The notes beneath the pieces were generated by a model that searched no databases, was not told the origin of the DNA, and worked only from the letters and a program-made list of their open reading frames with translations. Shown in pieces: positions 1 to 7,709 of a DNA stretch of 48,663 bases (position 1 is the stretch's first letter; every line of letters starts with the position of its first letter). Position numbers and translations under genes: made by a program. This stretch comes from Lentisphaerae bacterium GWF2_38_69 (lineage in GTDB: Bacteria; Verrucomicrobiota; Lentisphaeria; Victivallales; GWF2-38-69), in assembly GCA_001803205.1 (NCBI GenBank), contig MHBE01000064.1:1-48663 (forward strand), in the 5' to 3' direction.

Positions 1-73
1 TAAACCAAAAAAATCCTAAAAATATTTTTATTCATTTACAGTTTATTCACTTACCATGATTAAACAATTTTAG

Positions 74-150
74 TCAGGTAAGGATGCCTGAATTTAGAGT
101 CGCAAAATCCCTGGCCGTCTCCGAGCGACGGCTCTGGCAGGCTTGCGCCT
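74..150. other. Cluster of small hairpins downstream of the glp-type operon
   Basis: Three short inverted repeats lie in a row: a 5-bp stem at 74-91, a 6-bp GC-rich stem at 114-132 with a 7-nt loop (GCCGTC/GACGGC), and a 4-bp stem at 139-150. On the minus strand the last one carries a GCAA tetraloop (AGGC-GCAA-GCCT). They sit just after the stop codon of the last minus-strand gene at 154. They may form the transcript 3' end, but no clear U-run follows them, so a standard intrinsic terminator is not proven. The remainder of bases 1-153 shows no gene. Confidence 0.4.
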
Positions 151-153
151 CTA

Positions 154-318
154 CTACTGTTTTCTTTTCTTCTTCTTTGGAAGATATAAAAGCGTTGTTG
201 CGATAGCTATCAAAACCAATCCTATAAAAACGAGTAATAAACTTAATATTGATTTGGTAATAAAAAGGCTACAGATGACCAAAATTAGCCCGACTATGTA
301 CAACAACACTGAAATCAT
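154..318 (-). CDS. Small two-helix membrane protein (54 aa)
   Basis: I do not recognise a family. The product would be 54 residues: two hydrophobic stretches (about residues 3-19 and 24-45) followed by a strongly basic tail, KKKKRKQ, which by the positive-inside rule should stay in the cytoplasm. A longer frame reaches 375 but would overlap the upstream gene by 41 nt. I chose the ATG at 318 because AAGGA lies about 10 nt upstream and it starts 16 nt after the upstream stop. It is the last gene of the minus-strand FAD oxidoreductase operon, so it may be co-transcribed with it. The function is unknown; a membrane partner or anchor for the dehydrogenase is only a guess. Confidence 0.55.
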   Translation of the reverse strand: MISVLLYIVGLILVICSLFITKSILSLLLVFIGLVLIAIATTLLYLPKKKKRKQ

Positions 319-334
319 AAATCTTTTTTCCTTA

Positions 335-697
335 TCAGATTTTATCCAGGGTTCTTGTAGCAATAAGATTGGCACCGCTTTTGCAAATATCCTGGCATAT
401 GATGTCTCCTCTCTTGGCAGGAGCTTTAACTTTGAGTTTGAAGATTTCTTTCATTACTTCAAACATTTTATCCTTTGAAACGGATTTGTCTGTCCTGACA
501 GGAAGAAGCGGAATTTTTGCTCCTTCAATTTTAATTGTTGAAGTTACGACTCTTTCCGGAGAAAATACTTCTTTCTGTGCATAGACCGGACCGCGTTTAC
601 AGGCATTGCCGCTCACGCTGATAATCACCTTGTCATCGTGTTCCACGCTGAGATTGCACCCTAGAGGACAGCTTATGCAAATTATTGATTTTTTCAT
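335..697 (-). CDS. DUF1667 domain protein (Cys-rich partner of GlpA-type dehydrogenase)
   Basis: A 120-residue protein with four cysteines, at positions 7, 10, 14 and 33 (pattern CxxCxxxC then C after 18 residues), typical of DUF1667, a small family usually encoded beside anaerobic-type glycerol-3-phosphate dehydrogenases. The cysteines suggest a metal or iron-sulfur site. The start has a good Shine-Dalgarno (AGGAG) that overlaps the end of the upstream FAD oxidoreductase gene, only 15 nt away, so the two are very likely co-translated. In many anaerobes the trio GlpA-like, FAD oxidoreductase and DUF1667 replaces GlpABC; an electron-transfer role is inferred from that context, not proven. Confidence 0.85.
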   Translation of the reverse strand: MKKSIICISCPLGCNLSVEHDDKVIISVSGNACKRGPVYAQKEVFSPERVVTSTIKIEGAKIPLLPVRTDKSVSKDKMFEVMKEIFKLKVKAPAKRGDIICQDICKSGANLIATRTLDKI

Positions 698-712
698 CAG
701 TTTTTACTCCTC

Positions 713-1957
713 TTATTCCAGATACACATGTATCATTTTTGCTTTTTGCGGCACTTCTTTGATTTCAATCCTCTGCATTTCGCTTGGGAAAATCTTTTTA
801 TGCCCCTTCTTATAGATTATCTCATCATCAGCTTTTACATAGAGTGTAGTATTTTCAGCAGGAGCAATAACTCTGAGAGAGAGAATTCCTGGCTTTCCTG
901 GTTCAAGGACAGTCGGAAGCGCGTACCTGACCAGATTTCCTACTCTTACTGCTATTTTATTTTTTTGGATTGTTTGATTTCTGATATAATCTGCAGCAGC
1001 TTTTCCCGCTGCTTCGGATTCTTCTGAAACCCAGTCCACAAGGTCATGAACATGGAGTACATTGCCGCAAGCGAATACGCCAGAGATGTTAGTCATATAG
1101 TTTGTATCAATGAGAGGGCCTCCAGTAACCCTGTCCAGATTAACTCCAGCTAATTGCGAGAGTTCATTTTCGGGAAGAAGCCCTACCGACAGCAGCAGAG
1201 AATCACATTTAAGAGTGAATGTATCTTCTTTTTTGGGTTCCTTGTATTCATTAATAGGAGCTATGTCCACTTCAGTAATACGGCTATTGCCTCTAATGGC
1301 TGTAATTGTATGAGAAAGGTATAGAGGAATATTGTAGTCATTAAGGCATTGGGCAATATTCCTATTAAGTCCGCCGGGATATGGCTGGAGTTCGACAACC
1401 GCTTTTACTTTTGCTCCTTCCCAAGTCATTCTGCGTGCCATTATCAGCCCTATGTCTCCTGAACCTAGAATGACAACTTCTTTCCCTGGCATGTATCCGT
1501 AACGGTTTACTAGTTTTTGAGCCAGTCCCGCAGTCATTACGCCTGCCGGCCTTGTTCCGGGAATTGCTATATTTCCGCGGTTTCTTTCTCTGCAACCCAT
1601 AGCAAGAATAACAACTTTTGTTTTGGCCTCGATAAGCCCTGATTTTTCAGACATCAGATAGACGGTTTTGCTGTTTTCCTCATTTACTATTTCAATCGCG
1701 CATGTGTTAGTCATTGTCTCTATGGTGGTACCTTCAAGCATTTCGATGTATTTTTCGGCGTATTCCGGGCCGGTGAGTTCTTCCTTGAACCTGTGAAGTC
1801 CGAAGCCATTGTGTATGCACTGAAGCAGTATGCCTCCGAGACAATCTTCTCTTTCGACGATAAGGATATTGTCAATCCCATTTTTTTTAAGAGAAATGGC
1901 CGCCGCAAGTCCGGCCGGGCCGCCTCCGATTATTAAAGCGTCAACATTCTTAGTCAT
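713..1957 (-). CDS. FAD/NAD(P)-dependent oxidoreductase, GlpA-associated
   Basis: A 414-residue pyridine-nucleotide-disulfide-type flavoprotein. The N-terminus carries an FAD Rossmann motif (GGGPAGLAAA, residues 11-20) and a central second dinucleotide fold (ILGSGDIGLIMARR, about residues 163-176); a C-terminal FAD-contact segment (GVFACGNV) follows. It resembles the NAD(P)/FAD oxidoreductases encoded between GlpA-like proteins and DUF1667, where it probably passes electrons from glycerol-3-phosphate oxidation to a carrier. Its ATG overlaps the stop codon of the upstream dehydrogenase (TAATG), showing translational coupling. Thioredoxin-reductase-like redox CxxC is not evident in the usual place, so it is not a thioredoxin reductase. 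The acceptor is unknown. Confidence 0.85.
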   Translation of the reverse strand: MTKNVDALIIGGGPAGLAAAISLKKNGIDNILIVEREDCLGGILLQCIHNGFGLHRFKEELTGPEYAEKYIEMLEGTTIETMTNTCAIEIVNEENSKTVYLMSEKSGLIEAKTKVVILAMGCRERNRGNIAIPGTRPAGVMTAGLAQKLVNRYGYMPGKEVVILGSGDIGLIMARRMTWEGAKVKAVVELQPYPGGLNRNIAQCLNDYNIPLYLSHTITAIRGNSRITEVDIAPINEYKEPKKEDTFTLKCDSLLLSVGLLPENELSQLAGVNLDRVTGGPLIDTNYMTNISGVFACGNVLHVHDLVDWVSEESEAAGKAAADYIRNQTIQKNKIAVRVGNLVRYALPTVLEPGKPGILSLRVIAPAENTTLYVKADDEIIYKKGHKKIFPSEMQRIEIKEVPQKAKMIHVYLE

Positions 1958-3429
1958 TATTCTACGCCTCCTTTTTTTATCGGATACGGCGCAATCTCAG
2001 AGCCTTTTCCTTTTTTGGTTATTTGTTCAAAAGGAATACCAGTTTCTTTGTGCAGTATTTCCATTACTCTTGTAGTGCAGAAGCCTGCCTGGCATCTTCC
2101 TGTGCCGGCTCTTGTCGCGAATTTGATACCGTCAAGCGTAGTGTGTCCGTCTCTAATGGCCTCGACTATTTCTGCCTCTGTGACATTTTCGCATCTACAG
2201 ACTAATTTTGAGTATGTTTTATCTTTTTTAACTATTTCCCCGTACTGAGAGTACTGCCTGTTTTCAAGCATATGTCTAACCTTCGAGGCTACTCTCCTGC
2301 GTTTGGGATTAAAGTGAGGCTTGAGTTCCATTCTCAGCCCTTCTTTATTGATAACTTCTCTAATGTGCTCAGCTATGGCCGGAGAAGCGGTAAGCCCTGG
2401 AGATTGAATTCCGGCTGCATTAATGAATCCTGGAACAGTTGTTGTTCCGATAATAAAGTCACCGTTATTTCCGACCGCAGCTGGTCTGAGGCCTACAAAT
2501 GAAGTAATAATATCTGAAGTTTTGACAGACGGTACCATTCTTTGGGCATGTGTGAAAACTTCTTTAAGCCCGTCCCTTGTTGTAGCCCAGTCATCTTTAT
2601 CTTCAATGTCTCTTGCCGTAGGGCCGACCATAACAGGGCCATCTACTGTCGGAATTACAAGCATCCCTTTGGAGGTGCTTGTAGGGCATGGGAATATAAC
2701 TCTGTGAATCAGTTTGCCAACGCGTCTGTCAAGGAGGTATTCTTCTCCTTTTCTGGGGACAATTCTGAAATTGGTTATTCCGACATATTTGGCGATTTCA
2801 TCTGAATAAAGGCCTGCTGCATTAACGATATAATCGGAAGTAAATCTGCTTCCATCTTCAGTTTCAATTTCAAATTTGCCGTTACCCTGCTTTCCAATCC
2901 ATGTAACTTTTTTGTTTAAAAAGAGCTCCACGCCATTTTCCTGTGCATTCGAGGTAAGAGAGAAACAGTATTCATAAGGGCAAATTATACCTGCGGTAGG
3001 TGCGTAGAGGGCTCCTTCGACTTCAGGGTTTACATTGGGTTCCATTTCAAGAACCCTTTCTTTCCCGATCAGATCCATATAAGGTACTTTGTTATCAAGA
3101 CCCATTTTATAGTAAGTCTGGAGAATTCTGAGTTCATTATCATCGAAAGCCACCATTAATTCCCCGCGTCTTTCGAATGGAAATTCCAGTTCATCACAAA
3201 GCCTGTCGAACTTTCTGTTTCCTGGAACTACGAACCTTGCCATTAGAGTTCCCTTTGTAGAATGGAACCCTGCATGGATAATTCCAGAATTTGCCTTGCT
3301 GGTTCCAAAAGAAACATCCGCTTCTTTTTCAAGGATGGCGACTTTCACATCAAATCGGGAAAGTTCTCGCGCAATTGAGGCACCGACAACGCCGCACCCA
3401 ATAACGATTACCTGAAAATCATTTTTCAT
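1957..3429 (-). CDS. glpA: Anaerobic-type glycerol-3-phosphate dehydrogenase (GlpA-like) with BFD [2Fe-2S] domain
   Basis: A 490-residue flavoprotein predicted to oxidise sn-glycerol 3-phosphate to dihydroxyacetone phosphate. The N-terminal FAD motif is GCGVVGASIARELS; a DAO-family domain follows, then a C-terminal BFD-like [2Fe-2S] domain with Cys-x-Cys (CRC) and, about 34 residues later, Cys-x4-Cys (CQAGFC). The longest frame starts with TTG at 3492, but that codon lies on a TATAAT-like box and has no ribosome site, so I use the ATG at 3429, which starts directly at the FAD fold (MKNDFQVIVIG). It heads an operon with the FAD oxidoreductase and DUF1667 protein. L-2-hydroxyglutarate oxidase-like relatives share the fold, so substrate assignment rests mainly on the operon. 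Confidence 0.82.
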   Translation of the reverse strand: MKNDFQVIVIGCGVVGASIARELSRFDVKVAILEKEADVSFGTSKANSGIIHAGFHSTKGTLMARFVVPGNRKFDRLCDELEFPFERRGELMVAFDDNELRILQTYYKMGLDNKVPYMDLIGKERVLEMEPNVNPEVEGALYAPTAGIICPYEYCFSLTSNAQENGVELFLNKKVTWIGKQGNGKFEIETEDGSRFTSDYIVNAAGLYSDEIAKYVGITNFRIVPRKGEEYLLDRRVGKLIHRVIFPCPTSTSKGMLVIPTVDGPVMVGPTARDIEDKDDWATTRDGLKEVFTHAQRMVPSVKTSDIITSFVGLRPAAVGNNGDFIIGTTTVPGFINAAGIQSPGLTASPAIAEHIREVINKEGLRMELKPHFNPKRRRVASKVRHMLENRQYSQYGEIVKKDKTYSKLVCRCENVTEAEIVEAIRDGHTTLDGIKFATRAGTGRCQAGFCTTRVMEILHKETGIPFEQITKKGKGSEIAPYPIKKGGVE

Positions 3430-3848
3430 TTCGATTAATGTTGTTTTATTTGTTAAGATAGTATGAGACCTTGATCGATTTAGGAGAAGCAATTATACAT
3501 ATTTTTTGTTCTTCTTCCTTTAGAAAAGTTCAATTCAAAGAATAACTGCAATAGATATATTTGCCATGGAGCGATTATAATCAACTATTTGTGCAGAGCA
3601 AGAGCAAACTTGGAAAAAAGATTAGCGCTTCTTGCAAAAAACAAACAAGAACAGGTTGTGACAGCGCACAATACTCCATTTATGAGTGTGGAGGGTGATG
3701 CGATCTCATCGCCGATAATTAGTTTTCCAATATTATCCAACGACATCAGATATATTGCTATTTGTTACATAGATAAGAGTGTTTTTTTTTGTAAAGTTTA
3801 TATAATGCACTTTACGGCAATTCCAAAAATAACTTAGGAGACATTACT
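3430..3848. other. Divergent intergenic region between glpA-like and Ldh2 genes
   Basis: This 419-base gap separates two divergent transcription units. It holds the minus-strand TATAAT at 3492-3497, a plus-strand TATAAT at 3801-3806 (a possible -10 for the Ldh2 gene, without a clear -35), and a short inverted repeat at 3694-3713 (7-bp arms GGTGATG/CATCGCC with one G-U pair, 6-nt spacer) that could be an operator. An 82-codon open frame at 3589-3837 has no ribosome site and no protein-like features, and I do not call it. Confidence 0.5.
3492..3497 (-). promoter_or_regulatory. Candidate -10 box of the glpA-like operon
   Basis: Read on the minus strand this is a perfect TATAAT, about 63 nt before the chosen glpA start. 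No convincing -35 hexamer lies 16-18 nt further upstream, so the call rests on the -10 alone. Its position argues against the longer TTG start at 3492. Confidence 0.3.
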
Positions 3849-4979
3849 ATGGCTTATGAAGATGACTACAAGGATTGTGAATGGATGGATTTTGACACAC
3901 TTGAGTGTTTCATGGTAGATGCGTTGAAAGGCGAAGGCGTTCCTGAAGCAGACGCAAAAATAGCCGCTGATGTACTTATTACATCAGACAAAAGAGGTAT
4001 CGATTCACACGGGATAGGGCGGTTAAAACCCATATATATTGACAGAATGGTAGCCGGCTCACAAAATCCAATAACAAAAATTGATATAGTTAAGGAAACA
4101 GAAACTACTGCTGTTCTGGATGGCAACAATGGCCTTGGGCATGTAATTGCAAAAAAGGCAAATCAAATGGCTATTGATAAAGCTAAAAAACATGGTTTAG
4201 GAATGGTAGTTGTGCGTAATTCCACACATTATGGGATTGCGGGATACTATGTTCTCGAAGCTGTGAAACAGGGATGTATCGGTATTAGCGGTACTAATGC
4301 CAGACCATCGATAGCTCCTACATTTGGCGTGGAAAATATGCTTGGAACAAACCCTCTTGTTTTCGGTTGCCCTACAGATGAAGAGTTTCCATTTGTACTT
4401 GACTGCGCTACATCAGTTTCTCAACGCGGAAAGATTGAAGTTTACGGCAGAGCCGGCAAGGAGCTTCCTCCGGGATGGGTAATAGGTGAAAATGGCGAGA
4501 CAAGAACAGATACTGAACAGATACTTATTGACCTTACTAAAGGGAAAGCGGCTCTAGCTCCCCTTGGAGGACTTGGAGAAGTAACAGCAGGTTTTAAAGG
4601 ATATGGATACTCCACGGTTGTCGAAATTTTATGTGCGGCGCTTCAGAATGGTAATTTCCTTAAAATGTTAAATGGCGTAGATGAAAATGGGAATAAGATT
4701 CCTATTCTTCTCGGCCATTTTTTTATTGCCATTAACATTGACCATTTTCTGGGACTTGAAGTCTTTAAAAAGATAGCCGGCCAAATATGCCGTAATTTAA
4801 GAGATTCAAAAAAGGCTCCCGGAGCTGAAAGGATATATACAGCAGGAGAAAAAGAACATATCGCATGGCAATATAGAAAGGTTCATGGCTGTCCTATTCC
4901 AAAAGTTCTTCAAGAACAAATGGTTGAATTAAGAAATAGGCATAATTTAGATTATCATTTCACTTGGGAAGACAAGTAA
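3849..4979 (+). CDS. Malate/L-lactate dehydrogenase family oxidoreductase (Ldh2/YlbC type)
   Basis: A 376-residue NAD(P)-dependent 2-hydroxyacid dehydrogenase of the Ldh2/MDG2 family, which has a fold unrelated to classical LDH/MDH. Family hallmarks are visible: DKRGIDSHGIGRL (about residues 50-62), RNSTHYGIAGYY (about 118-129, with the catalytic-site His), and the nucleotide-binding loop around GTNPLVFG. Length fits the family (330-380). The start has the ribosome site TAGGAGA 8 nt upstream. It is a single-gene unit ending in a strong terminator. Members act on malate, lactate, ureidoglycolate, sulfolactate or 2,3-diketogulonate, so the exact substrate cannot be assigned. Confidence 0.88.
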   Translation: MAYEDDYKDCEWMDFDTLECFMVDALKGEGVPEADAKIAADVLITSDKRGIDSHGIGRLKPIYIDRMVAGSQNPITKIDIVKETETTAVLDGNNGLGHVIAKKANQMAIDKAKKHGLGMVVVRNSTHYGIAGYYVLEAVKQGCIGISGTNARPSIAPTFGVENMLGTNPLVFGCPTDEEFPFVLDCATSVSQRGKIEVYGRAGKELPPGWVIGENGETRTDTEQILIDLTKGKAALAPLGGLGEVTAGFKGYGYSTVVEILCAALQNGNFLKMLNGVDENGNKIPILLGHFFIAINIDHFLGLEVFKKIAGQICRNLRDSKKAPGAERIYTAGEKEHIAWQYRKVHGCPIPKVLQEQMVELRNRHNLDYHFTWEDK

Positions 4980-5005
4980 AGCTTCAACTCTTTTCGAAAA
5001 AATTA

Positions 5006-5046
5006 AGCGGGAACTTCTTTGGATCGAAAGTTCCCGCTATTTTTTT
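5006..5046. terminator. Bidirectional intrinsic terminator
   Basis: A perfect 11-bp GC-rich stem (5006-5016 with 5028-5038) closes an 11-nt loop. It is followed by seven Ts on the plus strand, and preceded by an A-run (4997-5002) that becomes a T-run on the minus strand. It sits between the convergent Ldh2 gene and the Lys-rich gene and can serve both. Confidence 0.88.
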
Positions 5047-5067
5047 ATATTATACTAATCCAGCGTC

Positions 5068-5634
5068 TTACTTTTTTGTTTTTTGGGTATTCTTCTTCTT
5101 GGGAACAAATTTTTTGTTTTGAGGCATTTTCTTTTTGGGAACGGTTTTTTTAGGAGCTGGTTTAGGCGATTCCTTTTTTACGGTAATGGATTTATCTACT
5201 GCCTTTTTAATTTTTCCTGCTATTTCGCTTGTTATTTTTTCAGTATTATCCAAAAGCGAATTAATCACAGAACGAAGATTTTTTATTGCATCCTTGCCTA
5301 CATTTTCAACTGCATCGACTTGTTTATTTACTCCGGATTTTAAATTTTTGGCTACGCTTGAACTTACTTCATCAGAAACATCCATCACAGAGTTAACGGT
5401 TGATTTTACTCCTTTTACAGAAGTTTTTCCTATTTCTTTGCCTGCCGTATAAGTGGCATCTAAAGCTTCTTTGATATTATTTTTGACAGTTGACGAGATG
5501 TCTTTGGTGGCAGATTTGACTTTAGATTTAACATTTTTAAGATCATCTGAAATCGGTTTAGGGATTTTTTTGTCGATTTCCTTCACTGCCTTGTCAATAA
5601 ATTTGGTAATGGTTTCAAGAGGACTCTTTGCCAT
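5068..5634 (-). CDS. Lys/Ser/Ala-rich protein with histone-H1-like tail
   Basis: A 188-residue protein without cysteine or tryptophan. Residues 1-145 are a long run of predicted amphipathic helix with repeating Val/Ile-Lys-Ser-Thr patterns, like LEA or apolipoprotein-type helical proteins. Residues about 150-188 form a disordered Lys/Pro tail with repeated PKK motifs that resembles histone H1 or bacterial Hc1-type DNA-binding tails. The start has a strong ribosome site (AAGGAG, 8 nt before ATG). It stands alone, convergent with the Ldh2 gene and divergent from nadC. Binding to nucleic acid or another polyanion is inferred from composition only; a phasin-like or desiccation-protection role is also possible. 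Confidence 0.7.
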   Translation of the reverse strand: MAKSPLETITKFIDKAVKEIDKKIPKPISDDLKNVKSKVKSATKDISSTVKNNIKEALDATYTAGKEIGKTSVKGVKSTVNSVMDVSDEVSSSVAKNLKSGVNKQVDAVENVGKDAIKNLRSVINSLLDNTEKITSEIAGKIKKAVDKSITVKKESPKPAPKKTVPKKKMPQNKKFVPKKKNTQKTKK

Positions 5635-5785
5635 GGGGATTTCTCCTTGTTAAAATAGTTTATTGAACAGAGTTACTAGAGTATTTTCTATCATGAACTC
5701 TTTTAAATACAAGACTTTGTTTCAAAAACATTATTTCTCTGTTATAGTTTTATTAAAAAATTATTACTCTTTAAGGTGAAAACAA

Positions 5786-6631
5786 ATGAATGAATTGACA
5801 AAAGCCTATCTTGATCTTATAAACGCTTCATTTGAAGAGGATCTCGGGCAGAATGGGGATGTTTCGTCATTGGCAGTATTCGAAGAAGCCGAAAAGTGCG
5901 AAGCTTATCTGCTTAGCAAGGATGACGGTATCCTTGCAGGAAGCGAAGGTTTTACCCTTTCTTTTACCGTGAGAGATCCAGAAACAATATTAAAATGGCA
6001 CAAAAAGGACGGAGACAAAATAGCCAAGAGCGATGTGGTAGTTAGCATATCGGGTAGAACTCTGTCGGTGCTGACAGCTGAACGAACAGCAATAAACATT
6101 ATCGGATTTCTCTCTGGAATTGCATCAGAAACAAACAAATTTGTTTCTGCTATTGCATCTGGAAGCAAATGTAAAATTCTTGATACCAGGAAGACTCTCC
6201 CATGGTACAGACTTTTAAGCAAATATGCTGTTAAGATGGGTGGAGGATTGAATCACCGCATGGGATTACATGATATGGTAATGCTCAAAGACAATCATAT
6301 TGATGCCGCAGGCTCCATAGCCAAAGCTGTGACTAAAGTACGCGGAAAATGGGGGAATAGATTTAAAATAGAAGTTGAGGCAAGGACAATTGATGAAGTG
6401 AAACAGGCACTTGAAGTTAAGACAGACTACATTATGCTAGACAATATGAATAATCAAATAATGAAAGAGTGTGTAGAACTTATCGGCGGGAATGCCAAAG
6501 TTGAAGCTTCAGGCAATATGACTCTTGATAGAATTCAATCTGTAAGCGCAATCGGCGTGGATTATATTTCAGTAGGCAAGTTAACGCACAGTGTTATTAC
6601 ACATGACTTTTCTTTGAGGGTACAAAAATGA
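5786..6631 (+). CDS. nadC: Nicotinate-nucleotide pyrophosphorylase (quinolinate phosphoribosyltransferase)
   Basis: Converts quinolinate and PRPP to nicotinate mononucleotide, CO2 and pyrophosphate. The 281-residue length is normal. Signature residues are present: RKTLPWYRLLSKYAV (about 132-146), GGGLNHR and LKDNHI, plus the barrel motifs EVEARTIDE and MLDNM. Ribosome site AAGGTG is 8 nt upstream. First gene of nadCAB; its stop overlaps the nadA start by 4 nt (ATGA). A weak promoter may lie upstream (TATAGT at 5743-5748), but the -35 is poor. I see no NadR/NiaR operator with confidence. Confidence 0.97.
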   Translation: MNELTKAYLDLINASFEEDLGQNGDVSSLAVFEEAEKCEAYLLSKDDGILAGSEGFTLSFTVRDPETILKWHKKDGDKIAKSDVVVSISGRTLSVLTAERTAINIIGFLSGIASETNKFVSAIASGSKCKILDTRKTLPWYRLLSKYAVKMGGGLNHRMGLHDMVMLKDNHIDAAGSIAKAVTKVRGKWGNRFKIEVEARTIDEVKQALEVKTDYIMLDNMNNQIMKECVELIGGNAKVEASGNMTLDRIQSVSAIGVDYISVGKLTHSVITHDFSLRVQK

Positions 6632-7671
6632 CAGACGCAGAAAGCATAAAGTCAATACAGAGTTATAAAGAGCAGTTGGGAAAAAAACTCCTGATACTTG
6701 GGCATTATTATCAGAGTGACGAACTTTTTAAGCTGGCAGATATGACAGGAGACAGCTACCAGCTTGCAGTTGCGGCAAGTGAATCTACTGCTGAATATAT
6801 TGTAATGTGCGGAGTCCTTTTTATGGCAGAAAGCTGCAGACTCCTTATCAGAGAAAAACAGAGAGCCTTTACTCCTGAAAAACTTGCAGGCTGTCCGATG
6901 GCAGACATGATTGACGCACAAACTTACAGAATAGCTTATGAAAAAATAGTTAAAGCCACTGGGAAAAAGCCTATTCCATTGCTTTATGTAAATTCGACAG
7001 TAGAAACTAAAGCAGCTGTAGGAGGAGATAATGGATTATGCTGTACGAGTTCCAATGCATTGCCAATTTTGAAAAAGCTCATTGATGCAGGGAATATAGT
7101 TTTTTTTCTTCCCGACAAGAATCTGGCAGAAAACTCATCTGCCGTGCTCGGGATCGGAGCTGATGAATTTTCGCTTGTAGGGCGCGATACCAAAGTAGAA
7201 GAAATTTCCGGGAATGCGAAGGTTTACGCTTGGAAAGGATTTTGCATAGTTCATGAGAGGATTTCAATGTATGATGTGTTGCTTGCCAGAAAAAAATACC
7301 CTGATGCTAAAATCATTGTTCATCCTGAATGCGGCAGAGAAATTGTAAATGATGTTGATTACGCCGGGTCTACGAAACAACTCCTCGACTATTTTTATAA
7401 AGTTCCTCCAAATTCCAGTTTGGTCGTTGGAACAGAGCATCAATTTGTGGATAGATTACGCCGTTTAAGAAATGATGTTGAAGCGCATCACCTTGCTGAT
7501 GCTGTTTGTGTGAATATGGCAAAAGTAACAGTTCCAAAACTGGAAAGATGTTTATCTGCATTGGCACGACAAGACAAAAAGGACATGGCACGATATGAAG
7601 TTCTTCTGCCTGAGGAATATTATGAGCCAGCCAAAGCGACTCTGACAAAAATGATTTCTTATGCAGGATAA
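6628..7671 (+). CDS. nadA: Quinolinate synthase (NadA)
   Basis: Condenses iminoaspartate with dihydroxyacetone phosphate to quinolinate, using an oxygen-sensitive [4Fe-4S] cluster. The 347-residue protein has the first-domain motif GHYYQ (25-29) and the three expected cluster cysteines: C89 in AGCPMAD, C206 in GFCIVHE and C294 in AVCVNM. HPECG (232-236) and the GTEHQ segment are also conserved. It overlaps nadC by 4 nt and precedes nadB by 38 nt, so the pathway is encoded in one operon. Confidence 0.97.
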   Translation: MTDAESIKSIQSYKEQLGKKLLILGHYYQSDELFKLADMTGDSYQLAVAASESTAEYIVMCGVLFMAESCRLLIREKQRAFTPEKLAGCPMADMIDAQTYRIAYEKIVKATGKKPIPLLYVNSTVETKAAVGGDNGLCCTSSNALPILKKLIDAGNIVFFLPDKNLAENSSAVLGIGADEFSLVGRDTKVEEISGNAKVYAWKGFCIVHERISMYDVLLARKKYPDAKIIVHPECGREIVNDVDYAGSTKQLLDYFYKVPPNSSLVVGTEHQFVDRLRRLRNDVEAHHLADAVCVNMAKVTVPKLERCLSALARQDKKDMARYEVLLPEEYYEPAKATLTKMISYAG

Positions 7672-7709
7672 AGATAAAAATTATAATAACTTACACAATA
7701 GGTGATTAG

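Noticed and set aside
143-478. 111-codon plus-strand open frame opposite the DUF1667 gene
   Set aside because: It is the complement of the well-supported minus-strand DUF1667 and small membrane genes.
3589-3837. 82-codon plus-strand open frame in the glpA-Ldh2 gap
   Set aside because: No ribosome site, mixed composition, no recognisable motif, and it runs through the promoter region of the Ldh2 gene.
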